Assembly (NCBI RefSeq): GCF_963082655.1
Contig: NC_081554.1
Coordinates: forward strand, 45,008,291 to 45,072,290
Direction: 5' to 3'
From: Stomoxys calcitrans
Taxonomy: Eukaryota > Arthropoda > Insecta > Diptera > Muscidae
Length of the DNA: 64,000 bases
Both the position numbers and the translations under genes were made by a program. Below are positions 10,808 to 21,546 of this stretch, in pieces (position 1 is the stretch's first letter; each line of letters starts with the position of its first letter). The notes beneath the pieces were generated by a model. That model was given only the letters and a program-made list of their open reading frames with translations. It ran no database searches and was not told the DNA's origin.

Positions 10808-11310
10808 AAGAGCGAAGATCAGCCAAAGGATTGCAAGAGCTACCAATGTCTCCCAAAAATGTCATAGTTTGGTGCGGCTTATGGGCTGGTAGCATCATTG
10901 GGCCGTACTTCTTAAAAGATAATGCGAATCGTATGTAACTGTGAATGGTGAGCGCTATCGGGGCAACTTTTTTTTGCCCAAAATACAAGAGCTTGACTTG
11001 CATGACATGTGGTTTCAACAAGACGGCGCCACATGCCACACAGCACGCGTAACAATGGACTTATTGAGAGGCGAGTTCGGTGAATATTTTATTTGACGTT
11101 CGGGACTGGTCAATTGGCCGCCTAGATCGCCTTTAGACTATGTCTATACAGACAAGCGCTCTTTAATTAACGCATACCGGCAAGATACCGTTAGCAAGAT
11201 ACCGGCAGAAATATTGGAAAGGGTATGCCAAAATTGGACTAAGCGGATGGGCCATTTGACGCGCAGTCACGCTCAACATTTGCATGAAATAAACTTCAAA
11301 CATTAATTTG
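10808..11310 (+). mobile_element. Mariner transposase relic, C-terminal half
   Basis: In one frame DMWFQQDGATCHTARVTMDL and GEFGEYFI are read, the region of the second catalytic Asp (QDGATCH). This is followed by VNWPPRS joined directly to PLDYVY, so the block holding the third catalytic residue is partly deleted, then ILERVCQNWTKRMGHLTRSH close to the C-terminus. The upstream part (about 10810-10980) reads as degraded EDQPK...KSYQCLPK. It complements the N-terminal fragments at 6697-7545 and may be from the same family. Dead copy. Confidence 0.8.
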
Positions 11311-11329
11311 TATGTAGGCGGATATGTAG

Positions 11330-11878
11330 GCGAATATCCGGGCGATCACGGAATGCGTGAGGTAGTGTGAACCTCTTAACGGTCACTAAACTGGCCATCA
11401 GGGCAATAACAACCAGGGTAGTAAGGCCACGAACAGTCTTGGAGTGCAAGAAGGAGATTAATGCATGATTCGCATCGTTTGTGTGCCGGCAGTAATGGGT
11501 AATGAAAGAGCAGACGATTTAGCAGTGAAGATCAGAGGACTGCTGTCAATAAACTTGGTGAACCCCAAGCCTTTCGACGAAGTTCGAGTTAAGGGCGTGG
11601 GCGACCAATGCGCATGCAAACCTGTGGGACAGCGAAAAGGTCGGTAGGAGGCGAAAATCCTGTGGGGGGATCCAGATTGTGAGAAGACGAGGCTACTACT
11701 GAAAGAGGTCAATATAGCTTTCGGTATTATAACGGGACACTTAGGACTACGAGTTCACAAATGCAAAATCGGAGCAGCAGTGATGGCCTGTGGAGAGGAT
11801 GATGAGACTTTGGAGCATTTCTTATGTTATTTCCCGGCTTTCGCGGCTAATAGACACCGGCACTTAGGTTAACATACA
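11330..11878 (+). mobile_element. Family A non-LTR relic (RNase H C-half, knuckle)
   Basis: GNERADDLAVKIRGLLSINL is followed by LVNPKPFDEVRVKGVG, a frame change, then a degraded region ending in ACGEDDETLEHFLCYFPAF-like residues. The aspartate of RADDLA, the last RNase H catalytic position, is kept, but the first half of the domain is degraded and frames shift repeatedly. Flanked by mariner DNA upstream and an H1b element downstream. Confidence 0.75.
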
Positions 11879-11889
11879 CCGGCTGCCAA

Positions 11890-12640
11890 CTACCATATGA
11901 AGCGATGTGCCAGTTTAGGGTCTTTAGCCCGTAGCAGGCGCATTCACTATTCGATTTCGCCGCAATTTAAAATTTTGAGTTGATTAAAGCCTCCCGGTAT
12001 CCGACACAAGTATGGTTCAGATTGAACCATAATTAGATATGGCATATAGACCGATTTGTTGATTTAGGGTCTTAAGCCTATTAAAGCCGCAATTATAATC
12101 CGATTTCTATAACATTTGAAAAAGTGAGTTGATTAAAGCCTCCCGATATGCGACTCGAATATGGTTCCGATCGGTTTATATTCAGGTATATCTGCCAATT
12201 AAGGGTCATGAGCCCATAAAAGCTGCATTTATGACCCGATTTCGGTGAAACTTAATATTGGGTTGTGCTAAGCCTTCTGTTATCACACCAAAATATGGTC
12301 CACATCGGATTATATTTAGATATAACTGCTATATAGACCGATCTACCGCTTAGGGGTCTTAAGCCCTTAAAAACTGCAATTATTGTCCGATTCCGTTGAA
12401 ATTCAAAGAGGTGAGTTTGTTAAAGCCTTCCGATATCCAACTCAAATTGATCTGCCGATAAAGGGTCTTAAGCCCATGAAAGATGCATTTATTGCCAATT
12501 TCGCTGGAATTTGAGATATTGGCTTGTATTAAGGCTCCCGTCATCCGACCAGCATATGGTTCAGATCAGACTATACTTAGATATAGCTGCCACATAGACA
12601 AATCTTCCAATATAGGTTAAATTTTTTTTTTACAAATTTC
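11890..12640 (+). mobile_element. DINE-1/Helentron-like H1b core, ends missing
   Basis: Four to five units of about 150 bp carry TAGATATAACTGC or similar, GGGTCTTAAGCCC and CCGATTTCG. No 5' TTTTATACC end or 3' hairpin is attached directly; the array breaks into T-rich DNA and family B sequence near 12640. Confidence 0.65.
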
Positions 12641-12649
12641 ATTTTTCAT

Positions 12650-14155
12650 TTCATTCAGTTTCATTTTTAAGAAGTTTACCCATTCCTCGTTAATGGGTTA
12701 ACATGAAATCAAACATCTTGAAAAGGGCAAGAACTGCAACTCTTGACCTGTACACCTGCCAGTGAGCCATTGGCAAAAGGCCTAACCTAACCTTACCTAA
12801 AGTTCATTTGGTTAAAATTTCAGCGGAATCCATAGTGATGGGTTTCCCAGATTCGGCCCGGCCGAACTAAGCACTTTCTAACTTATTGTAAATAGATCAG
12901 ATTAAACCACGTATCATGTACTGGGTGTATACTGCAGTTGTTTGACCTTTAAAGCTGTATGGTGTTGTAGTCTGGTGGACGGCGCTTCAAAAGTCCACCC
13001 ACTGTTCAATACTCAGTAGCGTCCAAAGCAGCACTGAGGACGACACAATTTGATGCCATGAATTTAATGCTACACCAAACGCTTCTGGACATTGTGTCTA
13101 GACAAATTACTGCGACCACTACAGTGAAGCTGAAGGAGCTTTCTATTTATTCATGTGGCGGCTGCGGACACTGTGTTATCTTTCATACAATGTCCGAAGT
13201 TCCAGGCAGTGTGGATTACACTCTGAGCCTGAGCCGCTTTTTGATATAAAGTTCTGTGCCACTATTCCTGATAGAACAGATTGGAACTACTACATCCCTG
13301 GTAAAAGAAGTCACATAGACTTCTACACGGATGGTTCCAAACTTAACGTTCAGATGGGCTTTGGCCTAGAACTGGACATATCGAAGGGGTTACCCGAACA
13401 CTGCAGTGTGTTACCCGATCACTGCAAAGATCCTTGTAATTAAGGAAGTGGTGGAATGGCTTAGATATAATGCCATTACGACGATTTGCATAAATATCTT
13501 CTCAGACAGCCAAGCAGCTATTAAATCTCTGGGAAAAACATTTCTGAATTGAAAACCTACCCTCGACTGTGTTGCAGATCTCTTAACAAGATGGGTGAAC
13601 AGTTCAAAATTCCTCTATCTGGGTGTCGAGCCACAGAGATATCCTAAGGAATTGTGGAGCAGGCCAGCTTTCGAGGGTGGGAATTACCTTTACACATGCC
13701 AGGAGTAACTGGAATGTGTGGGTAGGTCTTTAGCGACATATAAGCTAAGTTTTCAGGATCAGGATTCAAGGGTAACGAATGACAGATGATAACAAGGTGG
13801 GGGTTGTGAACACTCTACAATAATGTGTATGTGGTACAATCTAGTCATAAAAAGGTCTATGACCGTCGCAGACTTCTCAGTCATTGTGTCTGTCATGACT
13901 GGTGACTGTCTGATCGGAAAACATGATATGACAGACTGAAGGTTGCTAGCAACGATTCCTGCAGAAGATGTGAGGACGACGAGGAAGAAGAGACTATAGA
14001 ATATCTGATGTATGTGTGTGTTCCACTCTGGCAGTCAGAAGGAGTTCCACTTTAGGTTCTCATTCCTTTCAGAACTTTTCGGATTAAGCAGATGTGAACA
14101 TTCCCAAGTTGTTGGTCGTTCTAAAGCGATCTCGATGGTTCAACGATAGCAACTA
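12650..14155 (+). mobile_element. Family B non-LTR relic: RT end, RNase H, zinc knuckle
   Basis: NMKSNILKRARTATLDLYTC is read at 12700-12760; after a short insertion the frame resumes near 12893 as the RT thumb (VLGVYC, VWWTALQ-like). LMLHQTLLDIVSRQITATTT follows, then RNase H with FYTDGSKLNV (first Asp present), NIFSDSQAAIKSLG (third motif) and a broken PGH region. The C-terminus has SCRRCEDDEEEETIEYL, a knuckle. Several frameshifts make it inactive. The same domain order occurs reversed at 19200-22719. Confidence 0.8.
12779..12890 (+). mobile_element. Solo 3' end of a DINE-like element inserted in family B
   Basis: The family B frame breaks after GCCATTGGCAAAA and resumes at about 12893. 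The insert starts with CCTAACCTAACCTTACC, continues with TTCAGCGG...GATGGGTTT and ends with the perfect-stem hairpin TTCGGCCCGGCCGAA at 12852-12866. It is only the hairpin end of an H1/H1b element. Confidence 0.6.
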
Positions 14156-14159
14156 GAAG

Positions 14160-15175
14160 GCATCCTCCTTCTCCTATTTCTTTGTCTTCATTGTGTTCAT
14201 TGGTTCAGTGTATCTCAGTGAATATTTGTCTTGGGCAATGACAAAAGAAATAGTATAACATCTCATCATCTTCCCCGCATGCCCTACACATGCTATCACT
14301 TGCCGCACCGATTTTACATAGTCAGCTCGAAGTCCTATTTGTCCCGTTATGATACCAAAAGCTATACTGACCTCCTTCTTGCTTCCTTTCAGTAATAGCC
14401 TCGTTTTCTTAAGATCTGGATCCCCCCCATAGGATTTTCGCTGTCCTACCGACCGTTTCGCTGTTGCACAATGTTGCATGCCCATTCGTCGCCCACTCCC
14501 TTAACTCGGACTGCGTCGATCCGAAAGGCTTCGGGTTAACCAAGTTTATTGACGGCAGTCCTCTGGCCTTCACTGCCCTTTCATTCCCCATTATTCCGTT
14601 TTGGCCTGGTACCCAAACGAAGCGGATTTTGCCATCCTCAGACAAGGCGTTAATCTCCTTCTTACACTGCAAGACTGTTCGTTACATTACCGTCCTGGTT
14701 GTTATTGCCCTTATGGCAATTTTACTCTCAGTAAAGATGTTCACACTTGACGCCCTCGTGTTAGCATCCCATCACTTCACGCATTCCGTGATCGCCCGGA
14801 TCTTCGCCTACAGGGCCGTATTATGGTCAGGCAGTCTAAAACAGATGTCAGTCTTTGGGTTCTCATTGTGGACCCCCAGACCCACTCTGTCCTCGAGCTT
14901 TGATCCATTCGTGTAACATGATCTTCTACATGGCAATACTAGGGTTCCCTCAATCCAAGACTGTGCCGAAGGCAGTATTGCAACAGCGCACTGCACTTCA
15001 GGGTTCATCTCTGGTATTCGAACAGAAACCTCTTCCCTTCCTTCCAGGTTTCCTATCGTCGCCTCGATTATACAGCGATGGTATGAGCTGCTCCTCAATC
15101 CATTCTCCCATCGCCTTAAGTCTCATTGCCGCAGTGGCTGTCTCACACTTAATCTGTATGTCAATGGGTCGGATA
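14160..15175 (-). mobile_element. Family A non-LTR relic, RNase H nearly whole length
   Basis: On the minus strand: IEGTLVLPCRRSCYTNGSKL, VGLGVHNENPKTDICFRLPD, a degraded middle, then CKKEINALSEDGKIRFVWVP, GQNGIMGNERAVKARGLPSI, GSTQSELREWATNGHATLCN and LLLKGSKKEVSIAFGIITG. The RNase H first Asp is changed (YTNGS instead of YTDGS) and the last motif lacks the DDLA aspartate, so the enzyme would be dead. The knuckle end is present near 14270-14230 but frameshifted. RT lies outside. A MITE sits at its 5' border. Confidence 0.8.
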
Positions 15176-15179
15176 TCTA

Positions 15180-15415
15180 TTGGTTACCCAAAAAGTAATT
15201 GCGGATTTTTTAAAAGAAAGTAAATGCATTTTTAATAAAGCTTAAAGTGAACTTTAATCAAATATACTTTTTTTACACTTTTTTTCTAAAGCAAGCTAAA
15301 AGTAACAGCTGATAACTGACAGAAGAAGGAATGCAATTACAGAGTCACAAGCTGTGAAAAAATTTGTCAACGCCGACTATATGAAAAATCCGCAATTACT
15401 TTTTGGGCAACCCAA
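15180..15415 (+). mobile_element. Mariner-type MITE, copy 2 (236 bp)
   Basis: Same inverted termini and interior as the copy at 1278, with one base lost near the left end (TTGGTTACCC). TA duplications at 15178-15179 and 15416-15417. Non-coding. Confidence 0.9.
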
Positions 15416-15417
15416 TA

Positions 15418-16428
15418 GAATAGTCTCCAGAGCCCTGGTGGAGGCTTAGCCCATACGCTCAACTTTACAAGTCTGGATATCCAAAGCCCATCTTTACATA
15501 AATTGCTTCTTATCTCCAATTTTGGTTTCCTAGCTTCAGCTTTTCTATCTGTACTCTGATGAGTTAATCACGTATCCCCAGATGGTGGTTTGATAATAGC
15601 AGGTGGTTTTATTGTTAAATTTTTTATTTCTTCCCAATACGAATCCAATTAAATCCTCTGGAATTTGATATGTTATCCCTCGGTGGGCGTCAATATGGGC
15701 ATGCATGCAATTTTAAGATTGTACATCTTTGGCTAGGAATGCTACAAATTACATACCCTTGTCTCAGGATTTTATGTTTGTTGTTTTTTTCGCTGATCTT
15801 TCCGTTTAATCCCAATGAAGTCTTTTATAGCTGCCTTTTATGGTTGTGGTAATTAAAATGCAAATATCTGTTAAACAGAGAAAATAAAATCCTATTAATT
15901 CCCTGAATTTATGCACTTCAACTTTACGCTGTATAGGCTTTTCCCCGTTTCTACTCATTTGCCTTTTGTTTTCGGCTTTCGGCCTGACACACTCATCGTT
16001 TTGAAGTTTAATCCAAAGCGAAATACTTTACGACCAAATTAAAGAATATCCCGGTAGAGTTTTGTTGCACATAAATAAACGCACATACACTTGGATTGTG
16101 AATCCTGAATAATAAAAAAAAAATATTTTTAAGGATATTTGTAGGAGTGTGCTTTTTTATGCACGAAAACACATTTGCAAGTATTAGGTACTTGCCGCCG
16201 AGCTCCTTATATTTGAGAAATTAAATTGCAGCCAATTTTTTATGTCTTAAATTTTTAATTAAAGCCTAGGTAGCAGAGAAAAAAGGGTTTGTCTGGCAAA
16301 AATGAAGGAAGAAGAAGGCAGAAATACAAAGGATATTGTAAGCATGGCACCTTGGGCAAGACTTTTTTAATACAGTGCTTGTAAACAAAAAATAAATAAT
16401 GAATAAATCCGCCTGTTATGGTTTTGAG
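15418..16428. other. Low-repeat AT-rich DNA, nothing assigned
   Basis: No coding region or known repeat is recognised. Several AATAAA words occur (for example near 15885) but no transcript can be inferred. Confidence 0.3.
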
Positions 16429-16429
16429 A

Positions 16430-16690
16430 CCCTGAATAGGTAGATCGGTCTATATGACAGCTAGGTGTTCGATTCAGGGGCCCATAGTTCCAGATTTCAG
16501 TGAAATCCCTCAATATATGTGGATTTCATGGCCTTAAGATCCTGAATCGCCAGATCGATCTATATGGCAGCTGTATCTACTTATGGTTCGATCTGAACCA
16601 TATTCGGTTCGCATTTCTACGGGGCTAATAAAACTCGCTATTTTCAGTTTCAGCGAAATCGGATAATAACGGCTATAACGGCTAAATCAG
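16430..16690 (-). mobile_element. H1b-like minisatellite fragment
   Basis: Two degenerate units in reverse orientation carry AGATCGGTCTATATGACAGC and CGATCTATATGGCAGCTGTA. It stops where family E begins; similar DNA resumes after that element at about 18745, suggesting family E inserted into this array. Confidence 0.6.
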
Positions 16691-16692
16691 AC

Positions 16693-18742
16693 GACAAAAG
16701 TTGGTTTAACCAGACATGCAGATATGCTGTCAGATCGAAAGAGGTTGCATTCAGGAACTGGCGCTTGGATAAAAATGCCAATACTGAACTGCTGCGCCAA
16801 CAGGCAAGATCTTCGTGAGCCAATGTGCTTAGGCGCGAAAAATTTCTTTACGAACAGCGTCTGGGTACTAAGGTTCTTGGCTTCTACACGAGGTAGTAAG
16901 AGCTTTTGGTCGTTCGTGAAAAGAGTAAAGGGTAGTTCTTCATCTTATTAAGGACGATCAAAGGTTCACTGACCCGGTTGATAAGGCTTACCTGTTGGCT
17001 GATATATTCGCAGGGAACTCTTGCCTGCCGAATAGCAATCAACCACTTCCCTCAATCGAAAATTTATCTGGCATCATGCCCCAACATTTTTTTCCGAACT
17101 CGTGGATTTAAAAGGGTTCTTGAAAATCTAGACGTAAATAAATCCCCAGGTCCGGATGGCATATCAACACTTGTGTTACGCAAGTGTTCTTCGACGCTTG
17201 CCTTTTCAACCTTGCCTACCGTGCGGTAGTCTTCCCGGCGCGTTGGAAGGTTGCAAACGTTCAGCCAATACCCAAGAAGGGTGAGTCAAACAACCCTACG
17301 AATTATCGGCCAATTGCGATATGCTCCGCTCTCTCCAAGGTCATGGAGAGCATGGTTAATCACCATCTTGTGAGGTATTTAGAGTCTAATGGCCTTCTTA
17401 GCGACCCACAGTATGGGTTCCGCAGAAATCGCTCTACGGGCGACCTCATGGCACTTCTGTCGGAACATTGGAGTCGCTCAATCCACCAGTTTGGTGAGAG
17501 TTAGCTTCTGTCGGAACATTGGAGTCGCTCAATCCACCAGTTTGGTAAGAGTAAGGTAGTGGCTCTGGATATCTTCAAGGCATTTGATAGGATCTGGCAC
17601 GGTGCACTACCATCAAAGCTTGTCGCATTTGGTGTCGGTAATGGCTTCGTTCGATTTATTTGAAGCTTTCTCAGAGATCGCACTATTCGAGTCGTTATAG
17701 ATGGGTACTCATCCAATGAACACAAATTGACCGCAAGTTTACCCCAGGCCCCTGTTCTTTCTCCTTCACTTTTTCTAATTTTCGTCAATGATCTGCTGGG
17801 TCAGACATCGAATCCGATCTACGCATTAGAGGATGACAGTAATCTCTGTCATTCGTACTTATTCGACCATCGAGTCTTCGAGAGATTAAGGGCAAGAGGC
17901 GGGTTATGGACGATACACTCTGCCAGGATTTGCTGGCCATTTCTGAGTGGGATCGAATGAATCGAGTAGATTTTAATGCACGGAAGACTCAGTGCTGCTT
18001 GTTGTCACAAAAACGATTCGCTGACCCATTACGATCATCTGTGTCTATCAACGGTGTAGATGTAGGGCAATCAGAAGCTCTTGACGATATGGGCATGAAA
18101 ATACATAGTGATGTCCTTTGGGCTAAACATGTATTCGAAGTGTCGAAAGAAGCATTCAAGTGTTTAGGCTTCCTTAAACGGTGTAAGAATTATATCACTC
18201 CGTCTGATCTTCTTAACATGTACACCACTTTCATAAGGCCGAAAATGGAGTACAATTTGCATGTAAGGGCTGGAGCTTCAAAATCATCCCTGGAGCTACT
18301 GGACCAGGTACAGAGGAGAGCGATGGCGTTGATTGGGGACAGTGGGGTATCCAACTCTATTGCCTCCCTTCATCATCGTCGCAATGTGGGTTGTTTGATG
18401 CTGTTCTATCGGTACTTTCATGGTGTAAGTTCGTCTGTTATTCGTCTTCTTATTCCTGATGTAAGGATGTATGTCAGGGATACTAGACATTCCAGGAACT
18501 CACACGCGTTTGTAATTGATTGGCCAGCGGACATTGCATTTTAGATAGAATTCTTATTTCGCCCGAACCGTTCGTATGTGGAATCGACTTCCGGCTAATG
18601 TTTTTTCCCATCCACTTTGACATACAAAGATTTAAGACAAATGTCAATAAGCACTATTATCCTTTTCCCCCTCCAATTCCTAATTTCCTCTCGCCAACGC
18701 AATGCACTGCATTCATGTTGGCTGACAGAAAAAAAATAAATA
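16693..18742 (+). pseudogene. Family E non-LTR reverse transcriptase (CR1/jockey-like), 5'-truncated
   Basis: A damaged RT can be followed for about 650 codons: the pre-RT region (KSFWSFVKRVKGSSSS), VLENLDVNKSPGPDGISTLV, VANVQPIPKKGESNNPTNYR, YGFRRNRSTGDLMALLSEHW, VVALDIFKAFDRIWHGALPS, LPQAPVLSPSLFLIFVNDLL, YALEDDSNLCHSY, and a long C-terminal part to about 18650. The catalytic box should read ADD and here reads EDD. The usual PQGSVLSP is PQAPVLSP. Breaks include a frameshift near 16945, a 51-bp duplication carrying a stop at 17504, a stop near 17660 and a shift near 17900. The APE domain is missing. The 3' end has an A-rich AAATAAATAAA tail, as expected for target-primed insertion. Confidence 0.88.
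17454..17555 (+). repeat. 51-bp tandem duplication within the family E RT
   Basis: Two copies starting CTTCTGTCGGAACATTGGAG lie at 17454-17504 and 17505-17555. The length is 17 codons, so frame is kept, but copy 1 ends in TAG and terminates translation. Confidence 0.9.
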
Positions 18743-18744
18743 AA

Positions 18745-19198
18745 TGCGGCATTTATAGCCAATTGGCCTATTGGCAGCTATATGAACATATTCAGCGATA
18801 TCCTATTTCGCTGAGAAATTTAATCGGCAGATCAGGGGGCTCAAGAAGCTAAATCGGGAAATCGGTTTATATGGGAGCTGCATCGAGCTATAGTTCGATT
18901 CACACCATATTGGATACGCATGTTGAAAGTCACGGGAGAAGCCGTTGTACAAAGTGTCTGTCAAATTGCCCCCTCTAGAGGCTTACGAAGTCAAGATCCA
19001 AGATCGGTTTATATGGCAGCTATACCAGATTATGATCCGATTTGAATCATACTTAGTACACTTGTGGGAAGTGACACCAAAACACCAGTGCAAAATTGCA
19101 GCCAAATCGGACAAGAATTACGCGCTTTAGTAGCTCAAGAAGTCAAGACCCCATGATCGGTTTATATGGCAACTATATCAGGTAATAAACCAATTTCA
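18745..19198 (-). mobile_element. H1-like minisatellite fragments
   Basis: About three reverse-oriented units carry CGGTTTATATGGCAGCTATA, CCCTCTAGAGGCTTACGAAG and AGAAGTCAAGA. No hairpin or GTCY end is present. Joins family B at about 19200. Confidence 0.65.
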
Positions 19199-19199
19199 T

Positions 19200-19942
19200 G
19201 ACGAGCACAATGACTGAAACGTCTGTTCTAGCCAGTGGCACCAAAGCGGAAGACCGCTTTAAGTCTAGATTAGGCCAAATAGTTTTGGTATGCTCACAGC
19301 CCCCTCTTTGTGACCATCTATCATTACTTATCTTTCATGTCCCTAGAGGCATACCCACAGATTCCAGTTCCCCTAGTATGTGTAGGGTAGTTCCTAGTTT
19401 TGCAAGCTCGTCCGCTTTACAATTCTCTGGAATATCTCTGTGACCCGGCACCCAGAACAGTTGAATTTTAAACTGTTCAGCCATCTCGTTGAGAGATCTG
19501 CGACAGTTGAGGACGGTTTTTGAATTCAGAAATACATTCCCCAGGAATTTAATGGCTGCCTGGCTGATATTTATGCCAATCGTCGTTATGACATTACATC
19601 TTAGCCATTCTACCGCTTCTTTAATTGCAATTAACTTCGCTTGATACTCACTGCAGAGGTCGGGTAACCTATTTGATATGACCAGTTCTAGTTTTTCAGA
19701 GTACCCCAAAGCTCACCTGGTCCTCTAGTTTGGAATCATCAGTGGAGAACTCTGTGTATCTTCTGTTACCAGTGATATCGTAGTTCCAATCGGTTCTATC
19801 AGGAATAGTGGAATAGTACTTTTTTTTATCAAAAAGCGGCTCAGGCAGGGTATAATCCACTCTGGTAGGAACATCGGACATTGTATCAAGGATAACTCAG
19901 TTTCCGTAGCCTCCACGTGACCGAAGAGAAAACTCCTTTCGA
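19200..19942 (-). mobile_element. Family B relic, RNase H segment
   Basis: On the minus strand: MSDVPTRVDYTLPEPLFDKK, STDDSKLEDQVSFGVL, LPDLCSEYQAKLIAIKEAVE, INISQAAIKFLGNVFLN, QLFWVPGHRDIPENCKADEL and LHILGELESVGMPLGT. RNase H positions are damaged: the usual Glu of YQAEI is Lys and the Asp of TDSQAA is lost, while the last Asp (KADEL) remains. It is the 3' portion of a family B element extending to 22719, separated from its RT by a family A insertion. Confidence 0.82.
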
Positions 19943-20427
19943 CTCATAGCAGAACGCAGCAGACGATTTGGCAGTGAAGGCCAGAGGACTGCCGTCAACA
20001 AACTTGGTTAGCCCAAGCCTTTTGGGTCGACGCAGTCCGTGTTATGAGCGTGGGCTACGAATACTGCGGAACAACGAAACGGTCGGCAGGACGATGAAAA
20101 TCCTTGGGCAGATCCGAATTGTGAAAAGTCGAGGCTATTACTGAAAGGAAGCAAGTAGAAGTTTAGTTAAGCTTTCGGTATAATAACAGGCCACATGGGA
20201 CTATGAGCTCACTTATGCAAAATCGGTGCGACACTGCCCAGCTTTCGCGTCTGGGCACCCGCCACTTGGGTGGGGACACAATACCAGACATAAACGAACT
20301 AAGGGGCATGGAAAACAATTAGGGATTTTTTAAGTAGCACGGAATTCCTGACTTAAATTTTCTTTTTTGAGGTTACTTTTGAATACTTAGTGGTATGGAG
20401 CGGATTAATATCCGCGCCCTCTTTTAA
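19943..20427 (+). mobile_element. Family A fragment nested in family B
   Basis: Starts near the RNase H last motif (AGACGATTTGGCAGTGAAGG), runs through the PSTNLVSPSLLGRRSPC-type region and ends with GCGGATTAATATCCGCGCCC followed by AAACCTAACCTAGCC. It lies exactly between the family B words VLR (minus strand, about 20440) and KEFSL (about 19935), so it inserted into B. No clear target duplication is seen. Confidence 0.75.
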
Positions 20428-20945
20428 ACCTAACCTAGCCTCAAAACAGTGGGCGTAGTAATTTGTCCAGCCACGATGTCCATAGACATTAGGTGTAGCA
20501 TTAAATTCGGTGCATCAGATGGTGTTGTCTTCAGTGCGGCTGTGATGCACAAACAAGTCATCCTTTGGATCCGCCTGAGTATTGAATGGTTGGTGGACTT
20601 TTGAAGCGCCGTCCACCAGACCACACCACCATATAGCATTATAAGTCTGACAACTGCAGTATACACCCAGTGCTCGACCCGCGGTTTAAAACACCAATTT
20701 TTGCCAATGGCTCTCTTGCAAGCGTATAGGGCAAGAGTTGCCTTTCTTGCCCTTTCCAAGAATATTGGATTTGAAGTTCAATTTCCTGTCTAGCAACACA
20801 CCCAGGTATTTTGCGCTTTCAGTAAATAGAATATTCTCTCCTCCCAGGGAGACAGGTGCTATTGTAGGTAACTTATATCTCCCGGTGAAAAGAACTAATT
20901 CTGTCTTGCACGGACTTACGCCTAGACCATTTTTGATAGCCCACT
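20428..20945 (-). mobile_element. Family B relic, RT palm/thumb segment
   Basis: On the minus strand: WAIKNGLGVSPCKTELVLFT, PVSLGGENILFTESAKYLGV, LLDRKLNFKSNILGKGKK, a frameshift, ATLALYACKRAIGKNWCFKP, HWVYTAVVRLIMLYGGVVWW and LMLHLMSMDIVAGQITTPTV. This is the part of the RT after the catalytic YADD box. The box itself is missing at the break with the H1b insertion. Confidence 0.82.
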
Positions 20946-21546
20946 CTCCTGTTTCGTTGAAATTTGGGACAATGAGTTGTATTAAGCCCTTCGACATCCC
21001 TCTTCAATTTGGCCCAGATCGGCAATGATTTGGATGTAGCTGCCATGTAAACTGATTTTTGGATTGGATGTCTTGGGTTCAAAAATGACGCATTTATTGT
21101 CCGATTTCGCTGAAATTTGGGACAGTGAGTTGTGTTAGGCCCTTCGACATCCCCCTTCAATTTGGCCCAGATCGGTTCAGATTTGAACATAGCTACATAG
21201 CTGCCAGATCGATCATTCGATTTAAAGTCTTGGCCCCATAAAAGGCGCATTTATAATCCGATTTCGTTGAAATTTGATACAGCGACTTATGTTAGGCTTT
21301 TCGACATCCGTGTCGTATGTGGTTCAGATCGGTCTATATTTGGGCTACCAAAAAATCCAATATTTTGTTCTACAAAATTGAACAATGGCATGTGCTTATT
21401 AGACCACTCAATGTCCGTGCCGAATTTGGTCCAAATCGAACCATATTTTGATATAGCTACTATGGGGGCATAGATTATGCATTTTTCGCAAGATTATGAG
21501 GAAAGATGGTTTACATATATACCCGAGGTAGTGGGTACTTACTTAC
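20946..21546 (+). mobile_element. H1b fragment nested in family B
   Basis: Four units of about 150 bp with TTCGCTGAAATTTGGGACAG, CCTTCGACATCCCCCTTCAA and a GATATAGCT-type motif. It ends at TATACCCGAGGTAGTGGGTA, the sub-terminal region of H1b, without the final hairpin. It separates the two RT halves of the surrounding family B element. Confidence 0.7.

Noticed and set aside
12782..12800. Telomeric TTAGG repeat
   Set aside because: Only two to three pentamers, next to retroelement and DINE ends, and flies lack TTAGG telomeres.
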